The notes below the pieces were generated by a model that was given only the letters and a program-made list of their open reading frames with translations, did no database searches and was not told the origin of the DNA. The position numbers and the translations under genes were made by a program. Source: Flavobacterium defluvii (GTDB taxonomy: Bacteria > Bacteroidota > Bacteroidia > Flavobacteriales > Flavobacteriaceae). Taken from it: a stretch of DNA of 64,000 nt. Shown here in pieces: positions 42,181 through 52,458 of the stretch. The stretch covers positions 62,001 to 126,000 of the forward strand of contig NZ_FQWC01000004.1 in NCBI RefSeq assembly GCF_900129555.1, written 5' to 3'. Positions within the stretch are counted from its first letter, which is position 1. Each line of letters starts with the position of its first letter.

Positions 42181-43908
42181 ATGAATATTGCACCTAATAT
42201 ATTAAACGCAGTAAACGAATGGCTGACGCCAACATTTGATCAGGAGACACAAGCGGCTGTTAAAGAATTAATGACAACGTCTCCAAAAGAACTTGAAGAA
42301 AGTTTTTATAAAAACCTTGAATTTGGAACCGGCGGAATGCGCGGTGTTATGGGCGTTGGAAACAACAGAATTAACAAATATACACTTGGAAAAAACACAC
42401 AAGGTTTATCTGATTATCTACATCAGGTTTTCCCAAATCAGCCTTTAAAGGTTGTAATTGCTTACGACTGCCGTCATAATAGTAATACTTTGGCAAAAGT
42501 TGTGGCTGATGTTTTCTCTGCAAATGGAATTCAGGTTTATTTATTCTCGGATTTAAGACCAACCCCGGAATTATCTTTTGCCCTTAAATATTTAGGATGC
42601 CAATGCGGAATTGTTCTTACAGCATCGCACAACCCGCCAGAATATAACGGATACAAAGTGTACTGGCAGGACGGCGGACAAATTGTTCCTCCGCAGGATG
42701 GCGAAATAATTAAAGTTATCGAAAGTTTAAGCTACGATAAAATCAAATTCAATACAAACGAAAGTCTAATCCAATACATTGATACTGAAATCGATAAAGC
42801 GTTTGTAAAATCATCTATCGAAAACGCAAGTTTTAATACTCCGGCTGAAGCCAAAGACAATCTTCATATTGTTTTTACTTCACTACACGGAACTTCTATC
42901 AAATCTATTCCAGACGTTTTATCGCAGGCTGGTTATAAAAATGTACACATTGTTCCTGAACAAGCCGTTCCGGATGGAGATTTCCCAACAGTAAAATCTC
43001 CAAATCCAGAAGAACCAGAAGCTTTGACAATGGCTTTGGCTTTGGCAGACAAAACAAATTCTGATATTGTAGTTGGCACAGATCCTGATTGTGACCGCTT
43101 AGGTGTTGCCGTTAGAAACAACGACGGTAAAATGATTTTGCTTAACGGAAACCAAACGATGGTTTTAATGACTTCTTTCCTTTTAAAACAATGGAAGAAA
43201 GCCGGAAAAATTAACGGAAAACAATTCGTAGGGTCAACTATAGTTTCGACTCCAATGATGATGGAACTGGCCACAAGCTACGGAGTTGAATGCAAAGTCG
43301 GTTTAACAGGATTCAAATGGATCGCTAAAATGATTAAAGATTTCCCTGAACTTCAATTTATTGGCGGTGGAGAAGAAAGCTTTGGCTTTATGGTTGGCGA
43401 TGCCGTTAGAGATAAAGATGCTGTTGCTGCTACATTATTAATATGCGAAGTTGCTGCTCAGGCAAAAGCTGCAGGAAGCTCAGTTTACAAAGAACTTTTA
43501 CAGCTTTATGTAGAGAACGGTTTCTACAAAGAATACTTAGTTTCTTTAACTAAAAAAGGAATGGAAGGTTTAGAAGAAATCAATCAGATGATGATCAACT
43601 TACGTCAAAACCCTCTGAAAGAAATTAACGGTCAGCGTGTAATTATGGTTGAAGATTATCAATCATCGACTGCATTGAATTTATTGACAAATGAAGAATC
43701 TACAATGGATATTCCAAAATCTAATGTTTTAATTTATTATACAGAAGATGGTTCAAAAATTTGTGCAAGACCAAGTGGAACTGAGCCTAAAATTAAATTT
43801 TATATCAGCGTAAATGCTGAATTAGAATCGGTTGCAGATTTTGATGAAGCAGAAAGTTTCTTAGATCAAAAAATACAAAATATCATTGCAGACATGCAAT
43901 TGAAATAA
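42181..43908 (+). CDS. Phosphoglucomutase/phosphomannomutase
   Basis: The 575-residue enzyme interconverts hexose 1- and 6-phosphates. The catalytic phosphoserine loop is [13 protein letters not shown], the metal-binding loop DPDCDRLG, sugar recognition GGGEESFGF, and the C-terminal phosphate-binding region [14 protein letters not shown]-terminal [13 protein letters not shown] is typical of the family. The length fits the Bacteroidota phospho-sugar mutase. A strong terminator follows. Confidence 0.95.
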   Translation: MNIAPNILNAVNEWLTPTFDQETQAAVKELMTTSPKELEESFYKNLEFGTGGMRGVMGVGNNRINKYTLGKNTQGLSDYLHQVFPNQPLKVVIAYDCRHNSNTLAKVVADVFSANGIQVYLFSDLRPTPELSFALKYLGCQCGIVLTASHNPPEYNGYKVYWQDGGQIVPPQDGEIIKVIESLSYDKIKFNTNESLIQYIDTEIDKAFVKSSIENASFNTPAEAKDNLHIVFTSLHGTSIKSIPDVLSQAGYKNVHIVPEQAVPDGDFPTVKSPNPEEPEALTMALALADKTNSDIVVGTDPDCDRLGVAVRNNDGKMILLNGNQTMVLMTSFLLKQWKKAGKINGKQFVGSTIVSTPMMMELATSYGVECKVGLTGFKWIAKMIKDFPELQFIGGGEESFGFMVGDAVRDKDAVAATLLICEVAAQAKAAGSSVYKELLQLYVENGFYKEYLVSLTKKGMEGLEEINQMMINLRQNPLKEINGQRVIMVEDYQSSTALNLLTNEESTMDIPKSNVLIYYTEDGSKICARPSGTEPKIKFYISVNAELESVADFDEAESFLDQKIQNIIADMQLK

Positions 43909-43958
43909 TAAAATGAGTTGCAAACTCTTTTGTACAGCTGATTAAGTTCGACATATAG

Positions 43959-44002
43959 AACTCTGATTTACATTTAAAACAAATGCAAATCAGAGTTTTT
44001 TA
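43959..44002 (+). terminator. Terminator of the phosphoglucomutase gene
   Basis: A long stem AACTCTGATTT / AAATCAGAGTT extends inward by CATTT/AAATG and is followed by six T. Confidence 0.9.
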
Positions 44003-44023
44003 ATAAAAAAAACTAAAAAAAAA

Positions 44024-44052
44024 TTGAAAACAAACCAATTGGATTAATTTTG
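44024..44052 (+). promoter_or_regulatory. Promoter of the ABC exporter gene
   Basis: TTG (44024-44026) and TAATTTTG (44045-44052) are 18 bp apart. The leader to 44154 is about 100 nt, with no recognisable structure. Confidence 0.65.
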
Positions 44053-44153
44053 TGCAGTAAAAAATCCCCAAAACAAATTAATTGTAACCAAAAAATATTG
44101 CTAAATCTCGAATGAGCAATACCAAAAGCAGAAAAAATAATATTCAAAAATAA

Positions 44154-45983
44154 ATGAGTAATTTCAAAAAAATAGTTCCTTTTATATATCCATATAAGAG
44201 ATACGCATTCTTAAACATCTTTTTTAACGTATTGTATGCCCTTTTCAGCACACTTTCGTTTATGGCATTGATTCCGATGCTTCAGGTTTTATTTGGCAAA
44301 AGCAAGAAACTTACAACGATGCCAGCTTATGAAGGAATCACACATATAAAGGAATATGGAGAAAACTACCTAAATTATTATATTACAAAAAACAACGATC
44401 CAAACAATCCGGGTTTTATACTTTCGGTAATGGTTGGCATAATTATCTCTATCTTTTTATTAAAAAATTTAGCAGATTATCTGGCTATGTTTTTTATTAA
44501 CTTTTTAAGAAATGGAGTTTTAAGAGATATGCGAAATGCATTATACAAAAAAACACTTGAACTGCCATTGGCATTTTATTCTGAAAAAAGAAAAGGTGAC
44601 GTTATTTCAAGAATCGCCGGCGATGTAAATGAGGTGCAGACTTCTTTTCTGGCAATTTTGGAGCTTATTGTAAAAGAACCTTTAACAATTATATTTACAA
44701 TAATAGCAATGTTAATCATCAGTGCGAAGCTTACATTGTTTGTTTTTATCTTTATTCCGGTTTCGGGATATATCATTTCTTTAATCGGGAAACAGCTTAA
44801 AAAACAATCTACTAAAGCACAGGAAGAACAAGGCACTTTCTTATCAACTATTGAAGAAACTATCGGTGGATTAAAAGTGGTAAAAGGATATAATGCTGAA
44901 AATTATTTCAATACCGTTTTCAGAAACTCTACAGATCGTTTTTTTAATTTATCAAACAGTATTGGAAATCGTCAAAACTTAGCCTCTCCAGCGAGTGAGT
45001 TTATGGGCATTACAGTTATTGCGATATTACTTTGGTACGGAGGACAAATGGTTTTAATTGATAAAACTTTAGAAGGCGCGTCGTTTATTGCCTATATGGG
45101 ATTAGCTTATAACATCCTGACTCCGGCAAAAGCGATTTCTAAAGCTTCATATGGAGTAAAAAGAGGTAACGCCGCTGCAGAACGTGTTTTAGAGATTTTA
45201 GATCAGGAAAACACGATTGTTTCAAAAGAAAATGCAATCGAAAAAACAACTTTTGATGACAACATTAGTGTTCAGAATATCAACTTTAAATATGAAGATG
45301 AAAATGTTTTAAAAGATTTTTCTCTTCAAATCAAAAAAGGACAAACTGTAGCTCTAGTTGGGCAGTCAGGAAGTGGTAAAAGTACTATCGCCAACCTTTT
45401 AACCCGTTTTTATGATGTAAACGAAGGTACAATTTCTATTGACGGAATCAACATAAAAGACATGAATCTTCACTCTCTTCGTAGTTTGATGGGATTGGTT
45501 ACTCAGGATAGTATCTTGTTTAATGACACCATTAAAGCCAATATTGCATTAGGCAAATTAGACGCTACTGATGACGAAATTATCGATGCCCTTAAGATTG
45601 CTAATGCGTATGAGTTTGTAAAAGAACTGCCTTTAGGAATTTATACCAATATTGGAGACAGCGGAAATAAATTGTCGGGAGGACAAAAACAACGTTTATC
45701 TATCGCAAGAGCGGTATTGAAAAACCCGCCAATAATGATTTTGGATGAAGCAACATCGGCATTAGATACTGAAAGCGAAAAATTTGTTCAGGTTGCGCTT
45801 GAAAACATGATGCAAAACAGAACTTCGATAGTTATTGCTCACCGTCTTTCTACTATCCAAAAAGCCGATGTGATTGTGGTGATGCAAAAAGGAAGAATTG
45901 TTGAACAAGGAAGACATGACGAATTAATTGCCCTTAACGGCACTTACAACAAACTTGTAACCATGCAGTCTTTCGAATCATAA
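44154..45983 (+). CDS. ABC exporter, MsbA-like fused permease-ATPase
   Basis: The 609-residue protein has six N-terminal transmembrane helices (FFNVLYALFSTLSFMALIPM, FILSVMVGIIISIFLLKNLA) and a C-terminal ATPase. The ATPase has GQSGSGKST, LVTQDSILFNDTI, LSGGQKQRLSIARA, MILDEATSALD and the switch IAHRLST. This is the type IV exporter architecture that flips lipids or lipid-linked molecules, as MsbA does. In this neighbourhood of glycosyltransferase and phosphoglucomutase, a role in envelope lipid/glycan export is likely but inferred. Confidence 0.9.
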   Translation: MSNFKKIVPFIYPYKRYAFLNIFFNVLYALFSTLSFMALIPMLQVLFGKSKKLTTMPAYEGITHIKEYGENYLNYYITKNNDPNNPGFILSVMVGIIISIFLLKNLADYLAMFFINFLRNGVLRDMRNALYKKTLELPLAFYSEKRKGDVISRIAGDVNEVQTSFLAILELIVKEPLTIIFTIIAMLIISAKLTLFVFIFIPVSGYIISLIGKQLKKQSTKAQEEQGTFLSTIEETIGGLKVVKGYNAENYFNTVFRNSTDRFFNLSNSIGNRQNLASPASEFMGITVIAILLWYGGQMVLIDKTLEGASFIAYMGLAYNILTPAKAISKASYGVKRGNAAAERVLEILDQENTIVSKENAIEKTTFDDNISVQNINFKYEDENVLKDFSLQIKKGQTVALVGQSGSGKSTIANLLTRFYDVNEGTISIDGINIKDMNLHSLRSLMGLVTQDSILFNDTIKANIALGKLDATDDEIIDALKIANAYEFVKELPLGIYTNIGDSGNKLSGGQKQRLSIARAVLKNPPIMILDEATSALDTESEKFVQVALENMMQNRTSIVIAHRLSTIQKADVIVVMQKGRIVEQGRHDELIALNGTYNKLVTMQSFES

Positions 45984-46007
45984 GACACAACATATACCCA
46001 AATAATC

Positions 46008-46059
46008 AACACAGATTAAGGAAATATTAAAACTCAGTTTAGTTTCTTTAATCTGTGTT
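46008..46059. repeat. Inverted repeat AACACAGATTAA / TTAATCTGTGTT
   Basis: 12-bp perfect arms at 46008-46019 and 46048-46059, followed by a T-rich stretch. It can act as a terminator for the ABC gene. The CAGATTAA/TTAATCTG words recur in the elements at 9603 and 46960. Confidence 0.65.
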
Positions 46060-46112
46060 TTATTTTATAACTTTAGGTTAGTTAAAGATTGAATCATTAA
46101 TTCTTTTCGAAA

Positions 46113-46814
46113 ATGTATCTTAACAACCCCAACATCAAACTTCCAGCCGATCCCGATACAATTGTTTGGAAATACCTTGACTTATCTAAATTTCTTGACT
46201 TATTACTTTCGAAAAAACTATTCATGTCGCGCTCTGATAAGTTTGAAGATCAATATGAGGGTACGTTTAGCGAGCCAACTTATGAAGAGATTAAAAAGCT
46301 TGCGGTTGACAATCCTGACTTTTTAAATTACTACAAAACACATCGCGAAAAAGTAGCAATTAGCAGCTGGCATATTAACGAATATGAATCTTTTGCAATG
46401 TGGCAGATTTTCACCAAAAATAACGAAGGTTTAGCCATTCAGTCAACCATTGGAAGATTGCAGAAAGCAGTGAAACCAGAAAACAATTTTGACCAGTATA
46501 TTGGCGAAGTCAATTACATTGATTACAAAAAAGAATATATTCCATTTGATGATTTGTTTTTTCCCTTTTTATTTAAGCGAAAAAGCTTTCAGTACGAACG
46601 TGAAGTACGAATTTTAACCGACACTTCAAAAAATGATATTAGACTAAACGACGGAATTAAAATTAATGTCGATATTAATCAATTAATTGAAAAAATATAC
46701 ATTCATCCAAAATCTGAAAACTGGTACAAAAAGCTGGTTATAGAATTAGTAGAACGATTAGGTTTTGGGTTTGAAATCGAAAAATCAGATCTTGAAAGTG
46801 ATATATTGATTTGA
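46113..46814 (+). CDS. DUF2971 protein
   Basis: The 233-residue soluble protein shows the DUF2971 pattern: WKYLDLSKFLDLLLSKKLFM, SRSDKFEDQYEGTF, ISSWHINEYESFAMWQIF, IGEVNYIDYK and FQYEREVRIL near the C-terminus. The family is widespread in bacteria; its function is unknown, although members turn up near defence and mobile genes. No such neighbours are visible here. It is followed immediately by a copy of the CTAAG-type repeat element. Confidence 0.85.
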   Translation: MYLNNPNIKLPADPDTIVWKYLDLSKFLDLLLSKKLFMSRSDKFEDQYEGTFSEPTYEEIKKLAVDNPDFLNYYKTHREKVAISSWHINEYESFAMWQIFTKNNEGLAIQSTIGRLQKAVKPENNFDQYIGEVNYIDYKKEYIPFDDLFFPFLFKRKSFQYEREVRILTDTSKNDIRLNDGIKINVDINQLIEKIYIHPKSENWYKKLVIELVERLGFGFEIEKSDLESDILI

Positions 46815-47020
46815 GAGGTTCTAAGATGCTAAGATGCTAAGGTTCTGAGGTGCTAAGATTCAAGTTTTCATTTTTCGCATAAAGAGAGCCTGTTAAAAAT
46901 TGTATTTTTAACAGGCTCTCTTCTATTTATCTTAAAGTTAAAAAAATCTTTTTTTAATCCTTTTAATCTGTGGCAAGAGAAAAAACTCAGAATCTTAGCA
47001 TCTTAGAAACTTAGAACCTC
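46815..47020. repeat. CTAAG-type palindromic element, copy B
   Basis: The 35-bp arms 46815-46849 (GAGGTTCTAAGATGCTAAGA...) and 46986-47020 are near-perfect inverted copies. Inside is an 18-bp perfect hairpin at 46883-46921 with TGT loop, then ATCCTTTTAATCTGTGGCA-like words also seen in copy A. The element occupies the whole gap between the DUF2971 gene and the lipoprotein gene, whose stop codon it touches. Confidence 0.85.
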
Positions 47021-47739
47021 TAAATAGGCTTATAACTCTTTACTTCCCATTTTTTAGACGTTAAGTCAATATAATTGTAGTGCAAAACATCGTTTTTATC
47101 AAACTGACCGTTTTGGTTCGTGTCTTCAATAGTTCTAAAATACAAACGGTTTTTAGATTCAATCAAATTCCAGTCTACTAATTCCTGAAGATCCGCAGAG
47201 ACTTTTGTAAAATTTTCTCCGCTGATATTACTTAAATATAAAGTTTTGATATCGCTGGTATCAATTTTCCCATCTTTATTAGTATCCGAATCTGTTAAAG
47301 TATAAACCATTATTTTATTTTTGGTTTTATCGGCAACCGTTTTTAAATAGGTTGCTGTTAAAATTAAAACTGGTTTATCTGACAAAGCATGAATAGAATC
47401 TGAATCTGCTTTTTGAAATTTAAGGTTTTGAAGATATCCCGTAATTTCATATTCGCCTAAATTCGAAATTGTAAAACTCACATCGTTTACACTCGAAGAG
47501 CCATAACGTGCTTTCGAACCTTTTTCAAAAACTCTTAAATCACCGACCGGATGAATTAAATAATCCGTTCCTTCCATCTGAATTGGCAGATCTGCAACCT
47601 CAATTTGAGTTGAATCTGCTTTTGTAACGCTTACTTTGTTTGATACATCGTAACTTACTTTTGGTTTTTGAACTTCTTCTCGGCAGCTAATTAATGTTCC
47701 GACAATTGCTAAGGCTATATATTTAAAGTACTTTCTCAT
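47020..47739 (-). CDS. Lipoprotein with EF-hand-like loops
   Basis: The start at 47739 (MRKYFKYIALAIVG) gives a lipoprotein signal (LISCREE); the in-frame start at 47763 overlaps the promoter box and was rejected. The 239-residue protein has two calcium-binding-like loops, DSDTNKDGKIDTSDI and DTNQNGQFDKNDV, of the DxDxDG type. Otherwise it is a beta-rich domain of unknown family. It is encoded by the plus-oriented neighbour's complement strand, with a copy B element at its 3' end, and does not look cotranscribed with the TonB receptor. Confidence 0.75.
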   Translation of the reverse strand: MRKYFKYIALAIVGTLISCREEVQKPKVSYDVSNKVSVTKADSTQIEVADLPIQMEGTDYLIHPVGDLRVFEKGSKARYGSSSVNDVSFTISNLGEYEITGYLQNLKFQKADSDSIHALSDKPVLILTATYLKTVADKTKNKIMVYTLTDSDTNKDGKIDTSDIKTLYLSNISGENFTKVSADLQELVDWNLIESKNRLYFRTIEDTNQNGQFDKNDVLHYNYIDLTSKKWEVKSYKPI

Positions 47740-47760
47740 CGACAAATAATATTCAATTAT

Positions 47761-47768
47761 CAAATATA
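47761..47768 (-). promoter_or_regulatory. -7 promoter box of the EF-hand-like lipoprotein gene
   Basis: TATATTTG on the minus strand, 22 bp upstream of the preferred start, which supports that start. Confidence 0.5.
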
Positions 47769-47823
47769 CTATTTTTGATTGTAATTTTGGTTTTTATTGA
47801 ATTTTACTGGACAAATTCAGAAA

Positions 47824-50289
47824 CTATAACCTCGCATTCAGTTTTATATTAAAAACTCTTGAAGTCATATAATTTGGAATCGCATATTGATTTTTAGAAT
47901 ATACATCACGAACCCAGGTATTCGTAATTGCATTTTGATTATTGAAAAGATTGAAAATTTCCAATCCAAGTGATAATTCCTTAAAGTTTTTTATCCAGCT
48001 TGTTTTAGAACTTTGTGTACTGGCATCAACAAACACTTTAGCAAAACCAATATCCGCTCTTCTGTAATCATTTAATCTGTTTTGGTATAAGTACGGATCA
48101 GAATAAGCTGGCGCACCGCCTGGCAAACCTGTATTGTAAACTAAATTTAAGTACACTTTTACACTCGGAATATTGGGCATATAATCCTGAAACAGCATTG
48201 CAAACTTCAAACGCTGATCGGTCGGACGAGCGATATAACCTTTATTTTCGTAGTTTTCTTCTGTTTTCAAATATCCAAAACTTACCCACGATTCTGTTCC
48301 CGGAACAAATTCACCATTCAATCTAAAATCAAGTCCCTGTGCATATGCTTTGGCATTATTATTAGCCACATATCTAATTCTGACATTGTCTATCGAATAA
48401 ACATTTACATCCGAAAGTGATTTATAATAAAGTTCCGTTACCCATTTAAAAGGACGGTTCCACATTTTAAAATTATAATCGTTGCCCAAAACAACATGAA
48501 CTGCTTCCTGTGCCTTTACATTCGGATTTACCACTCCATCCAGATCACGAAGTTCTCTGTAAAATGGAGGCTGATGATACAATCCGCCGGAAATCCTGAA
48601 AACCATATCACGATCCCAATCCGGTTTTATGGCAAACTGTGCACGCGGACTCACCACAACCTGGTTTTTACCTTCTTCTGCAGCTCCGGAAACCTGCCAG
48701 CTTTGAAAACGAGCTCCAATATGGTACCAAATCTGACTTGATCCAAGCATTGACTGTTTATTCCATTGTGCGTAACCCGAAAACCTGTTTATTGTATTAA
48801 AATTTGTAGCACGAATATCCTGATATGGTAAAAGAGGCCCGGTATAAGGCGTATAAGGTTGATTATTTTGTGGCAGAATTTTAATAGGTGGATTTACAGA
48901 AAACCCTGCAGAATCGATCATCTCCCACTCTACAACCCTGTCACGAATTGATTCTCGCGTGTATTTTAATGCAAATTCAAGCTGGCTTTCCTGCCATTCT
49001 TTAGAACCTTTAAGCTCAATGTTTGCTATTAAAGCATCTAAATCATTTCTGGCGTGGTTTAATTGCGAACCTATTCCGCGAGTAAAATCAATATTCGATG
49101 CATCATTTGGATTTTCAGCATCGACATTTCCTAAACGGTATTGGGCTAAAATATCAAAATGTTCTTTTTCGGTAGTATGAAATAAAGAACCAATTAATTT
49201 TAAAGTTAAGGTTGGCGAAACTTTATATGTTGTTTTTAAAGCTCCGAAATAAGTATCGTATTGATCTTTTTCCTGACCTTCATAATAAACAGCAAGTGCC
49301 ATTGGCTGATCGATCGTTCCGAATTTAGTTTCGCGGGTTAATGGCTGATATAAATATTTATTCTGCGAAATATTTCCAAGAAAACTCATCTGCCATTTTT
49401 CAGAAATATCATAATTAATATTCGTTTGAATATCTGCAAATGTCGGTGTATAATTAGTCTGCGTATCCTGACTGTTTACCAATAAGCTATTATTTCGGTA
49501 TCGAACTCCGGTTACGGCCGACCATTTTTTATTTTTTGAAACCAAGTCTACAGAAGCGCTTCCGCCTAAAAAACTAGCTTCAAGTGAAGCTCCAAACTGA
49601 GTAGGTTTTCTATACGTAATATCTAAAACAGATGAAAGTTTATCTCCAAATTTTGCCTGAAAACCTCCAGCCGAAAAATCAACATTCTGAACCAAATCTG
49701 TATTCGTAAAACTCAATCCTTCCTGCTGTCCGGAACGAATTAAAAACGGACGATAAACTTCGACTTCATTTACGTAGACTAAATTTTCATCATAATTTCC
49801 GCCGCGAACTGCATATTGCGTACTTAATTCATTGTTAGAATTTACACCCGGAAGGGTTTTTAAAATATTTTCGATTCCGGCATTTGCTCCCGGAATTTTT
49901 TTAATCGTTGCAGTTTCAATAGTAGCAATTCCCTGAACACGTTTTCTGTTTCTGGACGAAACAAAAACCTCTCCCATTTGTTCCTGAGAATTATTCATTA
50001 CAGGATTAAAAACAAAAACTTCATTTGGTTTTAAGGAAACTGTTAGGCTGATCATTTTTAATGAAATATGCGTAAAAATGATCGATGCTTTTTTGCTTGA
50101 AATTACCTCAATTTCAAAAAAACCATTTGCATCAGATTGTGTCGAATTTTTACCCGAAGTTATATTGACATTAGAAACAGGATGATTTTCATTATCTAAA
50201 ATAATACCTTTAACATGAGCATTTTGAGCAAATGAAATACAAGCAAAGCACAAGAATAGTAAAGCGAATATTAACCTGTTTTTATTCAA
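47824..50289 (-). CDS. TonB-dependent receptor with carboxypeptidase-like N-terminal domain
   Basis: The 821-residue outer-membrane protein has a signal peptide ending ISFAQ. An N-terminal carboxypeptidase-regulatory-like domain (VKGIILDNENHPVSNVNITS, ~residues 25-100) is followed by a plug (GIENILKTLPGVNSNNELST, YAVRGGNYDENLVYVNEVEV) and a beta-barrel (YKSLSDVNVYSIDNVRIRYV, ending FNIKLNARL). It lacks the SusC-length extension. No SusD-like partner is adjacent. The M23 peptidase gene lies 11 bp upstream, so the pair is probably cotranscribed. Confidence 0.9.
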   Translation of the reverse strand: MNKNRLIFALLFLCFACISFAQNAHVKGIILDNENHPVSNVNITSGKNSTQSDANGFFEIEVISSKKASIIFTHISLKMISLTVSLKPNEVFVFNPVMNNSQEQMGEVFVSSRNRKRVQGIATIETATIKKIPGANAGIENILKTLPGVNSNNELSTQYAVRGGNYDENLVYVNEVEVYRPFLIRSGQQEGLSFTNTDLVQNVDFSAGGFQAKFGDKLSSVLDITYRKPTQFGASLEASFLGGSASVDLVSKNKKWSAVTGVRYRNNSLLVNSQDTQTNYTPTFADIQTNINYDISEKWQMSFLGNISQNKYLYQPLTRETKFGTIDQPMALAVYYEGQEKDQYDTYFGALKTTYKVSPTLTLKLIGSLFHTTEKEHFDILAQYRLGNVDAENPNDASNIDFTRGIGSQLNHARNDLDALIANIELKGSKEWQESQLEFALKYTRESIRDRVVEWEMIDSAGFSVNPPIKILPQNNQPYTPYTGPLLPYQDIRATNFNTINRFSGYAQWNKQSMLGSSQIWYHIGARFQSWQVSGAAEEGKNQVVVSPRAQFAIKPDWDRDMVFRISGGLYHQPPFYRELRDLDGVVNPNVKAQEAVHVVLGNDYNFKMWNRPFKWVTELYYKSLSDVNVYSIDNVRIRYVANNNAKAYAQGLDFRLNGEFVPGTESWVSFGYLKTEENYENKGYIARPTDQRLKFAMLFQDYMPNIPSVKVYLNLVYNTGLPGGAPAYSDPYLYQNRLNDYRRADIGFAKVFVDASTQSSKTSWIKNFKELSLGLEIFNLFNNQNAITNTWVRDVYSKNQYAIPNYMTSRVFNIKLNARL

Positions 50290-50300
50290 AGATTTGGGTT

Positions 50301-51983
50301 TTATTTTTGTTGACTTCTAAAAAAATGAGTTTCAAAGATAGTAGAATTTCCTACATTATCAACAACCTCAATTTTTAAAAAGTTTTCACCTTCAGTCAAA
50401 TACTGATCATCAAAAGTATGAGTTATTTTTCTGTTTTTATTTTCATATTCAAACAAAACCCAGCTTCCGTTTAAATATCCGTTATAAGACTTAATTCCAG
50501 ATAAGGAATCACCAATTGTAAACTCAATTTTTTTCTGATCACTAATCCATTTTCCTTCAACAGGTTTTGTGATTTTTATAACCGGAGCAATGGTATCGAG
50601 AACCAAACCATATGTTCCTAATATTTTGGCTTTAGCAGTAAAAACATCGCCTTTTCTGATGGTTCCGTTATAACTTGTTCCTTTTCCTATATAAAGTTTA
50701 TCACGAAGCGATTCCGGATACAGCGTGTCTTTTATCGTAATTGTAAAATTAGAATGAACAGGAACTGTATCATCATGAATATATATTTTGTTATTTTTTA
50801 CATCAAAATTCAAATTAAAATCTTCGTAAAAAGTTCCTGCCGGAAAAAATACAGACATATTATCTTTTTCAAAATTAGTGTCTTTATTATACCTAACCCA
50901 GTATTTTGAAGTAACAGGTTCCGGCTGAATAAGCGGTGTTGCAGTGTCATATTCAATTGGAACTGTAATCGAGTTTTGATTTCCAAAATAATCCGAAACT
51001 TCAATTCTATATGTAGAAGCCAAATTAGGCTCTGGTGTAATTATACCTCTCAGCGAATCTGTTTTAATAATACTCAAGGCAAAAGGTGTTTTCATAAAAA
51101 GTTTCTGAACACGCTGACTTGTTTTTTTATACCTTGGATAATCGATAAATGCATTGATATAGCGCATTTCATCAAACGAATAGGTATTAAACTGATAATT
51201 ATAATTTTGATTTCCGTTTAAAAATGTGGACACATTAAAAACACCATTTTTATTAAAAGAGACATCATCTGTATCAACAGCATTGATCCCGAAACCAATT
51301 TTTCCGTTTGCTTTTACTTTTCCGGCAAGATAAGTTCCGTCTTTTTGAAGCGTCATATTAACAAGCAAAGGCTGTTTTGACTGATTTACCGTTGCATTAT
51401 CTAACGGATAAACGTACAAACTAGACAAAGTAGGCTTTTTGGTATCTTTAATATTTTGATCAAAGCCAAAGAATATCGGATTGATGACAAATTCTGTTTT
51501 TGTATCACGAATTTCAAAATGAAGATGCGGCCCTTCTGAAGATCCCGTGTTTCCGGAAAGTGCAATCAATTGTCCTTTTGTAACCGGAAGTTCATCTGGT
51601 TTTGGAAACATTTCAATTTCATAAGCTTTTTGCTCATAATGTGTTTTTTTTACATAATCCTGAATAGGTCCAACTGTAGTCTGCAAATGTCCATAAACAG
51701 AAGTATACCCGTTTGGATGGGTAATATAAATACATTTTCCGTTTCCAAAAGTCGAAATTTTAATCCTTGAGACATAACCATCAGCAATCGCATACACGTT
51801 TAATCCTTCTTTTTGATTTGTTTTCAAGTCAAACCCCGCATGAAAGTGATTGGGTCTTAATTCTCCAAAATTCCCCGAAAGCTGCATTGGAATATCGAGA
51901 GGCGGGCGAAAATAATCTTTAGGATATTGTGTCTGGGCGAATAAAAAAGAGCTGAATAATAAGGCTAGTACAGTAAATTTCAT
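50301..51983 (-). CDS. M23 family metallopeptidase, exported
   Basis: The ATG at 51983 gives MKFTVLALLFSSFLFAQ, a good signal peptide; an in-frame ATG at 51992 is also possible. The LytM/M23 domain is at about residues 45-175. It has the first zinc ligand pair in RPNHFHAGFDL, GYTSVYGHL, and GPHLHFEI with the HxH motif. The remaining ~380 residues are beta-sandwich-like (DNVGNSTIFETHFF end). M23 enzymes cut peptidoglycan cross-links or, as here with long C-terminal regions, may bind surface targets. It heads the operon with the TonB receptor. Confidence 0.88.
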   Translation of the reverse strand: MKFTVLALLFSSFLFAQTQYPKDYFRPPLDIPMQLSGNFGELRPNHFHAGFDLKTNQKEGLNVYAIADGYVSRIKISTFGNGKCIYITHPNGYTSVYGHLQTTVGPIQDYVKKTHYEQKAYEIEMFPKPDELPVTKGQLIALSGNTGSSEGPHLHFEIRDTKTEFVINPIFFGFDQNIKDTKKPTLSSLYVYPLDNATVNQSKQPLLVNMTLQKDGTYLAGKVKANGKIGFGINAVDTDDVSFNKNGVFNVSTFLNGNQNYNYQFNTYSFDEMRYINAFIDYPRYKKTSQRVQKLFMKTPFALSIIKTDSLRGIITPEPNLASTYRIEVSDYFGNQNSITVPIEYDTATPLIQPEPVTSKYWVRYNKDTNFEKDNMSVFFPAGTFYEDFNLNFDVKNNKIYIHDDTVPVHSNFTITIKDTLYPESLRDKLYIGKGTSYNGTIRKGDVFTAKAKILGTYGLVLDTIAPVIKITKPVEGKWISDQKKIEFTIGDSLSGIKSYNGYLNGSWVLFEYENKNRKITHTFDDQYLTEGENFLKIEVVDNVGNSTIFETHFFRSQQK

Positions 51984-52104
51984 AAGTAACATTTTTGCTA
52001 AGATAAAAAATTAACAGGGAAAAACCGAGGAAAAACTCACAAAAACACAATTGATTGAAATTCATTTATTTGTCTATTTTTAACGCAAAAAAATCGAGAA
52101 AAAA

Positions 52105-52134
52105 TTGCATTAATAAAAAGGAATACTAACTTTG
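52105..52134 (+). promoter_or_regulatory. Promoter of the coiled-coil/zapA genes
   Basis: TTG (52105-52107) and TAACTTTG (52127-52134) are 19 bp apart, 28 bp upstream of the ATG at 52163. Confidence 0.7.
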
Positions 52135-52162
52135 TATGATTAAGTAATGAATAGGATTTATA

Positions 52163-52453
52163 ATGAGTGTAATTGCCGAAATAATTGATACTCTTGAATA
52201 TAAAGTCGAAAAGCTTTTTGAAAAATCAAAAGGCCTGGAGAAAAACAATCAGGAATTACAATTAGAATTAGCCAGAGCCGTGCAAATTATCCAGAAACAA
52301 TCTGAAGAAATGGAAGCTTTGAAGAAGCAGTATGAAACACTTAAGATAGCCAATTCGTTGCTCGGCAGCGACAATAACAAGAGAGAGACAAAGCTTAAAA
52401 TAAATTCATTAATTCGCGAAATTGATTACTGTATAGCACAACTATCAGATTAG
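52163..52453 (+). CDS. Small coiled-coil protein
   Basis: The 96-residue protein is mostly one amphipathic helix (IIDTLEYKVEKLFEKSKGLE, KNNQELQLELARAVQIIQ, LKKQYETLKIAN) with no signal or membrane segment. It is encoded 5 bp before zapA and is commonly paired with it in Bacteroidota. A partnership with ZapA in division-ring organisation is plausible but inferred. Short coiled-coil proteins of this kind diverge fast, so no family name is offered. Confidence 0.8.
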   Translation: MSVIAEIIDTLEYKVEKLFEKSKGLEKNNQELQLELARAVQIIQKQSEEMEALKKQYETLKIANSLLGSDNNKRETKLKINSLIREIDYCIAQLSD

Positions 52454-52458
52454 AAAAT

